This document shows positions 56,558 through 64,000 of a stretch of DNA of 64,000 nucleotides, in pieces. Each line of letters opens with the position of its first letter. Positions within the stretch are counted from its first letter, which is position 1. The notes beneath the pieces are model-generated. The model ran no database searches and was not told the DNA's origin. It was given only the letters and a program-made list of their open reading frames with translations. The position numbers and the translations under genes are program-made. The stretch lies in IMG/VR virus record IMGVR_UViG_3300034060_001466, positions 62,001-126,000 of that record; one strand, written 5' to 3'. The stretch is from a virus.

Positions 56558-56923
56558 TTACTTAGGCATTTTAGCCATGCTAGGCTCAACTTTCTTATTA
56601 ATAGCATTTCCTTTAATAACGATCTTCGCCATTTTAGAATCTACTACTTTATTAGAAGCCGTACCTTTGCTAGTAGGCAATTTAGAAGTTTTAGTATCAA
56701 CTGTTTTTGTACTAGTTGTACCTTTACCTTTAGGAAGACTTGCCATTTCAGGTTTAACAGTTTTATTTGAGTTAGAACCTTTACCTTTAGGAAGTTCTTT
56801 CATCTCAGCATTAACTGACTTGTTAGATTTAGAACCTTTACCCTTAGGAAGATCTGCCATTTCCTGGTTGATCGCTTTTTTCTCTAAAAGAAATTGTGCG
56901 TAATTTAAAACGGTGTTGCTCAT
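56558..56923 (-). CDS. Lys-rich tandem-repeat internal head protein candidate
   Basis: 121 residues. It starts MSNTVLNYAQFLLEKKA, a capsid-targeting-like leader with a predicted cut after LLE. From residue 21 it is built of five 18-19-residue repeats of the type EMxxLPKGKGSxSNKxV, plus a partial sixth. It is strongly basic and probably disordered. It is directly downstream of the capsid gene (terminator between) with its own TAATAAATAA late box. It may bind packaged DNA in the head or form part of the prohead core; inference. Confidence 0.75.
   Translation of the reverse strand: MSNTVLNYAQFLLEKKAINQEMADLPKGKGSKSNKSVNAEMKELPKGKGSNSNKTVKPEMASLPKGKGTTSTKTVDTKTSKLPTSKGTASNKVVDSKMAKIVIKGNAINKKVEPSMAKMPK
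56561..56863 (-). repeat. Coding tandem repeats, period about 57 bases
   Basis: Encodes five and a half repeats of 18-19 residues (core LPKGKGSxSNK). The first three copies are the best conserved; copies 4 and 5 have drifted (LPTSKGTASNK, then IVIKGNAINKK). Confidence 0.8.
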
Positions 56924-56958
56924 TGTGCTTTATTATTTTGTTTATTGTTTTTAGATAG

Positions 56959-56968
56959 TTATTTATTA
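56959..56968 (-). promoter_or_regulatory. T4-type late promoter box
   Basis: TAATAAATAA on the minus strand, about 36 bases before the ATG of the repeat protein and just downstream of the capsid-gene terminator. Confidence 0.5.
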
Positions 56969-56989
56969 GCGATTCTCCTATAAAAAAAG

Positions 56990-57016
56990 AAAAGGCTCCC
57001 TTTTGAGGAGCCTTTT
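56990..57016 (-). terminator. Terminator after the major capsid gene
   Basis: AAAAGGCTCC / GGAGCCTTTT stem (10 bp, 7-base loop). On the minus strand it is followed by TTTTCTTTTTTT. It ends the capsid transcript. Confidence 0.85.
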
Positions 57017-57042
57017 GCTTATGTATTTCCGTTTGCTTACGA

Positions 57043-58710
57043 TTAGTAAGATGCAGAAGGACGAGTAGAACCAGTCAATACACCTAGACCTGTTACGTTC
57101 AAGGTAATGTATTGAGTTTCTGGGTGCCATCCAGCTTCTGTAATAGCATAACGAGACTTCATACCAATTTTCGGAGAGAAAGTTCCCTCTGCGATTGTTT
57201 GAAGAGACTCTGCCATGATATATGGAAGGAATTTAACACCTGGCTCTTCATCAGCGCCTTTACGACCGATATGGATACGATCGTCGCTGAATTTCAAGTT
57301 AGGATCTACGTACACAGTTAAACCGTGAACTTTACCTGCAGGGTACAATTGACCAGCAGCAGATGGAAGATCGTTATTGAAAGGAGCGAACGAGTAACCA
57401 GCTACGTCTGCTAAAGCAGAAGCAACACGACCGTTAGTAACGATGTAAGTACCTGCACCGAAACGACCTCTATGATAAATCAAGTTAGCCATTTCAAGGA
57501 TTTTAGTTACAACACGACGTTGTAAAGTTGAGATGTTCTCGAAACCAGTTGAACCTACAGTTAAGTCCAAAGTAGTGATTCCTGCACCTTCAACTGCTGC
57601 GATAGCAGTGTTGTGAACAGAACCTAATTTGAATACACGGTCAACTAATTTTTTGTTGATTGATTGAGCAAGCTCGTTAACTGCTACGTTCTCTAACATA
57701 GAGATTACGTCGAAATTCCAAACTCGGTTAAGATCTTGGATTTGCTCAACAGTTGCAGAGATAGCAACTTGGTCACCTTTAGCCTCAATGAATTTCGTAA
57801 ACATACGAAGACCCATTTGACGGAATTTAGAAACCTCAGCAACTTCTCTCTTCATTCCTTCGAATGGTAATTGAGAACCTGTGTCGCCTAAGAAAGGACC
57901 ATCAAATGCAGTTGTTGCATAATCATCATCACTTACTGAAGTAAATCCAGAGATGTGGTTTTCTAAAGCAGATACCAAAGTAACTGTGTTAGCTGCGAAT
58001 GCAGTTGTACCTAAACCATCGTAAGGATCGCCTGTAGCACCAGTTCCAGAACCGATTGCTGTAGCACTAATTGATGCAAGGAAGTCAGCAACAGTAGTAG
58101 CACCATCAGTACCAGTTACTACTTTAAGGATTGGTTGACCATCAACACGTGATTTTCCAACCAATTGGAATTTCCAATCTGCGTTAGTACCGTCGATGAA
58201 TTTACCAACTGCGATAGATGCGCTGATTGAAGGAACTTTAACCATGAATGGCTCGTATGCTTTATCAGTGTTACCACCTTGGTATACGTAATCCAAATAA
58301 GGTAAGAAACCTACTGGAGAATCCATAGGAACTACACCAACTAGGTCGAAACCGATAGTTTTAGCAGCTACTTGGATAGCTACCGGTAAAAGGCTTGGGA
58401 ATTTATCACCAGAACCTGATGCAGAAGCACCGTAACCGTTTTTTACACCAGCAGATGAGAATGGAGTCATTGAGCTAGTTGGAGCAGAGATTGCACCGAT
58501 TGAAGAGATAGAACCTGGTTGTTGTAAGAACAATCCTGGAGCTACCGCTGATTCATTGATTGAACCTGCGTTATCGAAAATTGCGTGGTTGTGAGCGTAG
58601 TCTACTAACCAAGGGCGAGCTTTTACGTCTGCACCGTAACCTTCTAAAACTGGAGTCCAAGTTTCGTTAATTGAAGCGTCGTTCAATTTTTTGAAAATTT
58701 TAGTTGCCAT
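57043..58710 (-). CDS. 23: Major capsid protein (gp23-like)
   Basis: 555 residues. The segment DLVGVVPMDSPVGFLPYLDYVY matches the conserved gp23 region (ICGVQPMNSPTGQVFALRAVY type). Further typical parts are the helical spine (KREVAEVSKFRQMGLRMFTKFIEAKGDQVAISATVEQIQDL) and the P-domain-like region GRFGAGTYIVTNGRVASALAD. SINE at 50-53 and SINE at 13-16 fit the (I/L)xE cleavage pattern of gp21; cleavage after E53 would give a mature N-terminus SAVAPGLF. It is between the protease-scaffold gene and the terminator at 56990. Folding probably needs the phage GroEL/GroES. Confidence 0.93.
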   Translation of the reverse strand: MATKIFKKLNDASINETWTPVLEGYGADVKARPWLVDYAHNHAIFDNAGSINESAVAPGLFLQQPGSISSIGAISAPTSSMTPFSSAGVKNGYGASASGSGDKFPSLLPVAIQVAAKTIGFDLVGVVPMDSPVGFLPYLDYVYQGGNTDKAYEPFMVKVPSISASIAVGKFIDGTNADWKFQLVGKSRVDGQPILKVVTGTDGATTVADFLASISATAIGSGTGATGDPYDGLGTTAFAANTVTLVSALENHISGFTSVSDDDYATTAFDGPFLGDTGSQLPFEGMKREVAEVSKFRQMGLRMFTKFIEAKGDQVAISATVEQIQDLNRVWNFDVISMLENVAVNELAQSINKKLVDRVFKLGSVHNTAIAAVEGAGITTLDLTVGSTGFENISTLQRRVVTKILEMANLIYHRGRFGAGTYIVTNGRVASALADVAGYSFAPFNNDLPSAAGQLYPAGKVHGLTVYVDPNLKFSDDRIHIGRKGADEEPGVKFLPYIMAESLQTIAEGTFSPKIGMKSRYAITEAGWHPETQYITLNVTGLGVLTGSTRPSASY

Positions 58711-58727
58711 TTTTTAAAAATGTTTTT

Positions 58728-60713
58728 TTAGTTTTGTGCTTTTCTTTTAAGCATGTCTATGTAAGTATTTGAATAGCCTCTTAAGCTTTCGTGTACTTGA
58801 TTTAACGACACATAACCTTCTTTACCTTGGCTTTCGTTAATAGTGTTATTATTTATAATAGTCTCTGTTGCAATTCTTTCATTAATTCCTCTGAAGTCAC
58901 GAGAATCCCAGAAAGATTTAACTTGATATGCTGAATTAAGAACTAGTGTGTTTGCTTGAGCAGCAACCCAATTTCTTTCTCCTTCAGTCATACTTTCAAA
59001 TACATTTTTGTAAGCAGCTGGCATAAATTTAATATAGTTAGGAGTGTTTTCAACCTGTTTGTTAAGAACTGCCTCCATGATATTAACTACCTCTTCTTCA
59101 TTAAAGTAGATTGCTCCTCTAAGAGTTTCAACGATTGCGGTTTTAGTAGGTTGATCTAACTTGTAAAATGCTTGTTTACGGCCTTCGCTTAACAATTTTA
59201 AGAAAGGATATTTACCTTCTAGAACTGCGTTTGCTGAATTAGATTTAATATGTGTTAAGATACCGTCTACTGCACCAACTAGGTCATCTACTGTAGAAGT
59301 TTCACTGATTTCAAATTCAACACCTTCGTTTAATTTCTTAACTTCTCCAAGTAGAGAACGAGTCTTAGCTGTTGCTCCTGGAAGAACTTTTTCATTAAGT
59401 GATTCTGCGATATACTCAGAGTATTTAATACCTTTATTTAAGTTTTCACCTAAGTAATCAGAATATTTAATAGCGGCTTCTAAGTTTTCAGCGATATAGT
59501 TAGAATAGTGGATTCCTTTTTCTGCATTTTCTCCAACGTATTCAGCGTATTGAATTCCTCTATCAACGTTCTCAGCTAAGTAATTAGTGTATTCGATAGT
59601 TTTTTCAACGTTTTCTGCAACGTATTCAGAGTAGTTAATGTTTTGGTTAACTTTTTCTCCTAAGTATTCAGAATACTGGATATTCTTTTCAACTTTTTCT
59701 CCTAAGTAGTCAGAATAGTCAATAACATTATTAACTTTTTCTGCAACGTGCTCAGTGTAGTTGATACCTTTTCCTAACATTGCTGATAGGTAGTTAGAAT
59801 ATTCAACTAACTGCTCCATTTCACCTGCTAGGTAATTAACGTATTCTACCATTTTAGCAACTACTGGAGATTCACCAGCTGTGCTTTCGCTGATCTGCTT
59901 AAGACCTTTATTGTTTTTTGAAATACTCTCTTGTAAAGTTGAGAATTTCTTCTTAACCAATTCAGAGTATTGGTTCATTTCATCTTTTGTTACAAACTCA
60001 TTAGCCATTTGCTGTGTATTATTTTGTTGGGTTGGAATTTCAGAATTATTTATTTTATAAATCTTTACAGAATCTGCAAAGTTGAAATTTTCAGAAATAT
60101 CTGTTAGTTTGCTAGTTATAGCAGTTGTCTTTAGTGTATCCAATGATTCAAAGATAGAAGCAAAGTTACCTTGTAAACTTTCAGACACTTGACTTAATGA
60201 TGCTTGAGAGAAACCAGGTTCTGCTACTAAATCATAAGTAAAGATTTTATGCAACTTAACTTTTCCGTTTTCAGAAACGTTACCTGCTGCTCTTGATGAA
60301 ACTGCTGTTGTGCAACCAGCTTCAACTAAGGTCTTAGCGATCTTTCCACAAGGAGTATCAAGAAGACGAAGTCTAATCTTTACGCTATTTGAACCTTCAT
60401 CGTAAGTAAGTCCTTCTACTACGTGAGATACGTTAGCTAAAGAAACATCAAATTTTTGTGGGTGATCAAGTTCACCAAAGAGTCTGCGCTCTTCGATCTT
60501 CTTTTTTAGGTATTCTAGATGAGGTAAATACTCCTGTTTTTCGTAAACTCGATTATTCTCGTTCATTACTCCAAAAACAGCGGCAGTACCTTCAAGGATA
60601 ATGTCGTTATCTTCTCTAGTTACAGTGACAGCTTCGTTGATTTTCTCAATAATGAATACTGAGTTGTCAGGAACAGATGTCTTGTTCAAACTTTGTATTT
60701 TAGGATTAGCCAA
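58728..60713 (-). CDS. 21: Prohead protease (gp21-like) fused to a repeat scaffold
   Basis: I place the start at TTG 60713 (MANPKIQSLNK); a GTG at 60749 would lie upstream of a TATAAATA promoter. About 661 residues. The first 190 are a gp21/herpes-assemblin-type serine protease, with GELDHPQ (H84) and AVSSRAAG (S139/S140). The rest is scaffold-like: a helical section, then eleven 14-residue repeats (Y-S-x-Y-[LVI]-[GA]-E...), then a helical domain. In T4 the protease (gp21) and scaffold (gp22) are separate genes. Nine repeats contain [LVI][GA]E, resembling the gp21 cleavage site. It should assemble inside the prohead and be digested during maturation. Confidence 0.85.
   Translation of the reverse strand: MANPKIQSLNKTSVPDNSVFIIEKINEAVTVTREDNDIILEGTAAVFGVMNENNRVYEKQEYLPHLEYLKKKIEERRLFGELDHPQKFDVSLANVSHVVEGLTYDEGSNSVKIRLRLLDTPCGKIAKTLVEAGCTTAVSSRAAGNVSENGKVKLHKIFTYDLVAEPGFSQASLSQVSESLQGNFASIFESLDTLKTTAITSKLTDISENFNFADSVKIYKINNSEIPTQQNNTQQMANEFVTKDEMNQYSELVKKKFSTLQESISKNNKGLKQISESTAGESPVVAKMVEYVNYLAGEMEQLVEYSNYLSAMLGKGINYTEHVAEKVNNVIDYSDYLGEKVEKNIQYSEYLGEKVNQNINYSEYVAENVEKTIEYTNYLAENVDRGIQYAEYVGENAEKGIHYSNYIAENLEAAIKYSDYLGENLNKGIKYSEYIAESLNEKVLPGATAKTRSLLGEVKKLNEGVEFEISETSTVDDLVGAVDGILTHIKSNSANAVLEGKYPFLKLLSEGRKQAFYKLDQPTKTAIVETLRGAIYFNEEEVVNIMEAVLNKQVENTPNYIKFMPAAYKNVFESMTEGERNWVAAQANTLVLNSAYQVKSFWDSRDFRGINERIATETIINNNTINESQGKEGYVSLNQVHESLRGYSNTYIDMLKRKAQN
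58850..58857 (-). promoter_or_regulatory. Possible late promoter for the capsid gene
   Basis: Exact TATAAATA on the minus strand, inside the 3' end of the protease-scaffold gene and 140 bases before the capsid ATG. The coding sequence here is Asn-rich (NNNT), so a chance match is possible. Confidence 0.4.
59382..59843 (-). repeat. Coding tandem repeats, 42-base period (14 residues x 11)
   Basis: Encodes eleven in-register 14-residue repeats (two heptads each) in the scaffold part of the protease fusion. Each starts with Tyr; most read Y[ST]xY[LVI][GA]E. The heptad spacing predicts a long coiled coil. Confidence 0.9.
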
Positions 60714-60733
60714 TTGTATCAGACTTTTTTGAT

Positions 60734-60741
60734 TATTTATA
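60734..60741 (-). promoter_or_regulatory. T4-type late promoter box for the protease-scaffold gene
   Basis: Exact TATAAATA (context GCGTATAAATAATC) on the minus strand, about 20 bases before the TTG start at 60713. Its position decides against the upstream GTG at 60749. Confidence 0.6.
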
Positions 60742-60777
60742 CGCGCCACCTGTCATACATGGTGAGCCGTACTAACA

Positions 60778-60787
60778 TTATTTATTA
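60778..60787 (-). promoter_or_regulatory. Second late promoter box, at the end of the J-protein gene
   Basis: TAATAAATAA on the minus strand, overlapping the J-protein stop codon, 65 bases before the protease start. Confidence 0.4.
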
Positions 60788-61683
60788 ATGCTAATCAGTA
60801 AGTCTTTGAATTCCTTTAACTTTTCTTCACTTAATTTCGAAAAGTCCGGACGGTTCACAATTATTTTAAAGAGATGGCTTCCTCTTTTACCAAATGCGGA
60901 TACGAGTCCTTGGTTGGGTATCTTAACTACTAAGTCACTAAGTGAATCCCGGTTAAATGATTTTATTCTGTACTTTTTACCCAATGGGCTCTCTAAAATG
61001 ACTTCTTCATTAAACAAAATATCATATAGGCTGATCTCAATCTCTTGAACTAGATCACTATCTTCAAGTTCAAGGCCCAGCATATCAACATTTATGCGAA
61101 TAATTAAATCGCCAACCACATTGCCTGCCCGCTTTCTGTTAAAGTAATCGACTTCCTCAGTTTCCTGACTGGACCCTCCTCCTCTGACTTTTAGGACTAA
61201 AAAATATTTACCGTTTTCAAAAGAAATTGGATAAGGGTTAATTGCTAAATTAACTTCTGCTCTAATTTGCTTGTCTTCGAACTTTAATGCACCGTCTTTT
61301 GACTTTTTTGATATCGGGTATCCAATATCAAATACCGAACCGTCCATTAATTCTTTGATGGTTGCCCATTTGTCAACAGTAACCGTTAAGTGCCTAAAGT
61401 CTTGAGTTCTTGCTCCAGAGAAAGAGAAATCATGAAACGACCCAAAGAATTCCGAATTAAATGAAGAATTTTTAGGTGCCCGGGCAGAATCGTATACTCG
61501 TTTCTTATCTTCTGATCCAATATGTTCATACGCCTCAGCTACTTCTTTGAATTTTTCTTCAAATTCTTTACTTCCACCATTTTTGTCAGGGTGGTATTTA
61601 GAAGCAAGCTTTCTGTAAGCTTTCTTTATTTCAGCAGAGTCCGCTGTTTCGGGAACTTCGAGAATTTTATAATAATTTTTCAA
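60778..61683 (-). CDS. dnaJ: DnaJ-type co-chaperone (class B J-domain protein)
   Basis: 301 residues. The J-domain is residues 1-68 ([28 protein letters not shown], then HPD at 31-33). A short linker with Gly/Phe/Ser follows, then a DnaJ C-terminal substrate-binding double beta-domain ([20 protein letters not shown] ... [22 protein letters not shown]). The Cys-rich zinc domain is absent, so it is CbpA/class B-like. It stimulates Hsp70 ATPase; no phage DnaK is in this window, so host DnaK is the likely partner. It is first in the leftward head block, just before the protease-scaffold gene, suggesting a role in head assembly. Confidence 0.92.
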   Translation of the reverse strand: MKNYYKILEVPETADSAEIKKAYRKLASKYHPDKNGGSKEFEEKFKEVAEAYEHIGSEDKKRVYDSARAPKNSSFNSEFFGSFHDFSFSGARTQDFRHLTVTVDKWATIKELMDGSVFDIGYPISKKSKDGALKFEDKQIRAEVNLAINPYPISFENGKYFLVLKVRGGGSSQETEEVDYFNRKRAGNVVGDLIIRINVDMLGLELEDSDLVQEIEISLYDILFNEEVILESPLGKKYRIKSFNRDSLSDLVVKIPNQGLVSAFGKRGSHLFKIIVNRPDFSKLSEEKLKEFKDLLISINK

Positions 61684-61703
61684 ACGGTAAACCTGTCTTT
61701 TTG

Positions 61704-61724
61704 TTTCTAGTATAATACTAGAAA
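61704..61724. promoter_or_regulatory. 21-bp perfect palindrome with TATAAT, divergent promoter/operator
   Basis: Two 10-base arms (TTTCTAGTAT and ATACTAGAAA) around a single central A. TATAAT (61711-61716) lies inside. It sits in the 92-base gap between the leftward J-protein and the rightward glycosyltransferase gene, so it could be a promoter and/or binding site for a dimeric regulator. Confidence 0.5.
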
Positions 61725-61775
61725 TCGTTAGTTAGTTTACTTTCGATTAAATAACCTTATAAAAAATCAATTTAT

Positions 61776-64000
61776 GTGAAGCCCATTGCTTTTACCTATT
61801 ACTCAAATGCAGTCTCCGATATTTTCTTAAAAAATGTGGAAACATTCCTCTACTATTCAGGAAAATACGACAGCCTAGTCATTTGCTCCGATATACCTTT
61901 GCCTAAAACCATAATATCGGCATTATGCGAAATTATTCAAGTGATTAAGATCTCCCCAAACGAGCAATCTATCTCGTTGAAGAAGAAATTTTCAAGTAAT
62001 TCTAACCCAACTATAGTTAACCCTTTCATATTAACAGCACTTTCTTATTCAGAAGCATCGGATATTACTGTATTCGACCCCCATGTGTTTTTAATAAAGG
62101 ATATAGACTTAACCAATAATTCCAATCAATTTTTCTTTTCCCAGAACTCATTAATATCTACGAGCTTTTTTAAATTTAAGCCTTCTTCTGAGATTAGTCG
62201 GCTTGCTAATCAAATTCTAATAAACCAGGATTATACTAACATATCAATAATCCAGGCCTTTAATTTCTTTATAACGAACTCACTAGCCTTTTCTGAAAAG
62301 TCGATACGGTCTGATCTTTTTATCTTTACCAGACCTAGTGATGAAGTTGAATTAAAGGAAGATAAGATACTCGGCTTTGATTTTTTAAATTTAAGTAGGA
62401 CTTCACATTTCAAGGAAATTTCCGGAATTAGAGATAATCATGTTGCCAAAAAGAAAAAGCAGCTACTTGCCTTTATCAAGAAAAAATACCAATACCTAGA
62501 TCAGTCACTAGTTACTGCTACTCAAAATAATGCAGCAGTTCCAATATCTTACGAAAACTTTAAAAAGTATTCAGACAAACTCACCAATACGGTACAGATC
62601 AATCTGATCTACACAAAACAGGTAGCTAATCACGCTAAGAATTTAGAAAAGACCCTAACCGAATTAGGGTTTATTGTAAAGTCTTCAATTAAATCTCCAG
62701 GTAGTGCTCTAAACCCAAATGACCCTAACTTGCATATCGTCATGTGCCCAAATGTATTCACGGATTTCCCAAAGAATTACATAGCCTACCAATTTGAACA
62801 AGCCCATTCAAGCTGGTTCACTAAAGATTACATACACAGGCTAAATTGTGCGATTGAAATATGGGATTATTCAGAATACAATATCAATTATTTCAAAGGA
62901 AAATTTGGAAGACCTCATATATTTGTACCAATCGGTCGAGTTGAACATGATGTTGATATAGTTAACCAAGCTAGAGATATAGATGTCCTGTTTTATGGAG
63001 AATACTCAGGCAGCAGTCGAAGAACTGAATTTCTAGATAGTATGAGAGAGCTTAGGTCCATCAAAGTAGTAGACGGATTTAGCGTACATAAGTTTGGATC
63101 AGATATCGTAGATATTCTCAAGAGAACTAAAGTTGTACTAAATCACCACTACTACGATAATGGAAATCTTGAAGTAGTTAGAGTATATGAAGCCTTAAGC
63201 TACGGGTGTAAAGTCGTTTCCGAAGTTTCAGTTGATGATAATTACCACGATTTACCGATTTTAAGATATTCCAGTGTTACTGAAGCAGATCGGCTTCTAA
63301 AATTGGCACTAGCTGATAATCAGGTTCGTGAATTTAACAAAAGTAATAAAGCTGTTATTAAATCAGCGATGAGTCGACTTGGTTTTAATATGCACAATCG
63401 AATTGCAGTATTTGCTCATTATGATGTCCTTAACCAGATCGACGATTATGTAGTTGACTATTTAACTAAACTTAGTAAATTTTGTGACAAAATAATATTT
63501 GTGTCTGACGGTAACGTAAATCCTTCTGAGCTGGAAAAAATCTCTCATTTAATATCTGATAGTATATGTGGAAGGCACGGTGAATCAAACGATTTAGGTA
63601 GTTACAAGAGAGGTTTCAATTTAATAATTGAAAAGTACAAGTCTGACATTTCTAAAATTGATCAATTTCTTTTTGTTAATGATTCAGGTTATTGTGTGGG
63701 CGATCTAACTCCAGTCTTTGACACTATGACTGGTGCATCCGTTGATGCATGGGCACTATGTGATCATGCGCCCGACCCAAAACTAATAGAGGGCAAGTGC
63801 TATTTACAAAGTAATTTTTTCTCAGTTAACCGAGCAGTATTTACGGCAAAACCGTTCTCTCAGTTTATGAACAGTATAACAGTTTCTCATAATAAATCAG
63901 AAATAGTTGACAAGTATGAGCTAGGTTTATCTGAGATGTTAATTAAGAATGGTTATAGGACCGGTTGTTACATAAGCACAGTCAGTCTAGATGAGTACAT
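61776..64000 (+). CDS. Multidomain glycosyltransferase, partial (RgpF-like C-terminal part)
   Basis: GTG start at 61776, the first possible start after an in-frame stop at 61752; the frame stays open for 741 codons to the right edge. Residues 1-190 may be a GT-A-like domain (TVFDPHVFLIKDIDL, where DxH takes the usual DxD place). Residues about 270-480 resemble a GT-B glycosyltransferase half (DVLFYGEYSGSSRRTEF, then VVRVYEALSYGCKVVSE, a typical E-x7-E-like sugar-nucleotide site). From about 540 it matches rhamnan-synthesis protein F: IAVFAHYDVLNQ, GESNDLGSYKRGF, FLFVNDSGYCVGDL, CYLQSNFFSVNR. It probably builds or modifies a glycan; the acceptor (virion, DNA hydroxymethyl group or host polysaccharide) is unknown. 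Confidence 0.85.
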   Translation, partial: MKPIAFTYYSNAVSDIFLKNVETFLYYSGKYDSLVICSDIPLPKTIISALCEIIQVIKISPNEQSISLKKKFSSNSNPTIVNPFILTALSYSEASDITVFDPHVFLIKDIDLTNNSNQFFFSQNSLISTSFFKFKPSSEISRLANQILINQDYTNISIIQAFNFFITNSLAFSEKSIRSDLFIFTRPSDEVELKEDKILGFDFLNLSRTSHFKEISGIRDNHVAKKKKQLLAFIKKKYQYLDQSLVTATQNNAAVPISYENFKKYSDKLTNTVQINLIYTKQVANHAKNLEKTLTELGFIVKSSIKSPGSALNPNDPNLHIVMCPNVFTDFPKNYIAYQFEQAHSSWFTKDYIHRLNCAIEIWDYSEYNINYFKGKFGRPHIFVPIGRVEHDVDIVNQARDIDVLFYGEYSGSSRRTEFLDSMRELRSIKVVDGFSVHKFGSDIVDILKRTKVVLNHHYYDNGNLEVVRVYEALSYGCKVVSEVSVDDNYHDLPILRYSSVTEADRLLKLALADNQVREFNKSNKAVIKSAMSRLGFNMHNRIAVFAHYDVLNQIDDYVVDYLTKLSKFCDKIIFVSDGNVNPSELEKISHLISDSICGRHGESNDLGSYKRGFNLIIEKYKSDISKIDQFLFVNDSGYCVGDLTPVFDTMTGASVDAWALCDHAPDPKLIEGKCYLQSNFFSVNRAVFTAKPFSQFMNSITVSHNKSEIVDKYELGLSEMLIKNGYRTGCYISTVSLDEY

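Noticed and set aside
59382-59843. CRISPR-like array
   Set aside because: The 42-base periodicity is in-frame coding repetition (14-residue coiled-coil repeats) with no unique spacers.
60714-60749. GTG at 60749 as start of the protease gene
   Set aside because: It lies upstream of an exact TATAAATA late promoter (60734-60741); a transcript from there would exclude it. TTG at 60713 fits.
62231-62413. Leftward 60-codon frame
   Set aside because: Lies wholly inside the open glycosyltransferase frame on the plus strand and has no start context.

Overview
The window is part of a lytic, T4-like contractile-tailed phage genome. It contains recognisable counterparts of T4 gp18 (sheath), gp19 (tube), gp21 (prohead protease), gp23 (capsid), gp32, gp41, gp42, gp43 (N-terminal part only), gp46, gp47, gp55, gp56, UvsX, RNase H, NrdA, NrdB and Cd. 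No integrase, repressor, insertion sequence, CRISPR array or complete tRNA was seen. The DNA is AT-rich. Most start codons follow A-rich leaders without a Shine-Dalgarno sequence, and one small gene looks like the H1-like histone of Bacteroidetes. Both point to a Bacteroidetes (Flavobacteria-like) host; this is inference.

Layout. 1-20.5 kb: leftward block of very large virion proteins (tail/baseplate/fibre type), with one rightward gene of unknown function at 309-1100. 20.5-21.6 kb: leftward late sigma factor gp55 and a RuvC-like nuclease. 21.9-38.6 kb: rightward genes for a DnaQ-like exonuclease, GroEL, a 1,452-residue orphan, an S1-domain protein, NrdB/NrdA, an acidic protein and a zinc metalloprotease that share a capsid-targeting-like N-terminus, an H1-like histone, gp32, RNase H, GroES and a HAD nucleotidase. 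38.7-41.8 kb: leftward tail sheath. 41.9-53.9 kb: rightward replication, recombination and nucleotide block (gp56, gp43 N-terminal half, UvsX, gp41, gp47, a SET-like protein, gp46, gp42, dCMP deaminase). 53.9-61.7 kb: leftward head block (acidic core-like protein, tail tube, small repeat proteins, capsid, protease-scaffold fusion, J-domain protein). 61.8-64.0 kb: a rightward multidomain glycosyltransferase running off the window.

How the parts fit. gp56 and gp42 imply a T4-style dCTP-removal and hydroxymethyl-dCMP pathway, with RNR and dCMP deaminase feeding it. gp55 matches a set of TATAAATA-type late promoters in front of head and tail genes, and in front of the acidic-protein/metalloprotease pair. 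GroEL, GroES and a J-protein form a phage chaperone set. Six proteins carry a (F/Y)xxF(I/V/L)xE-type motif resembling the T4 capsid-targeting sequence cut by gp21. This suggests that a metalloprotease and a nucleotidase are packaged in the head. The gp21-like protease is itself fused to a repeat-rich scaffold whose repeats carry the same kind of predicted cut site.
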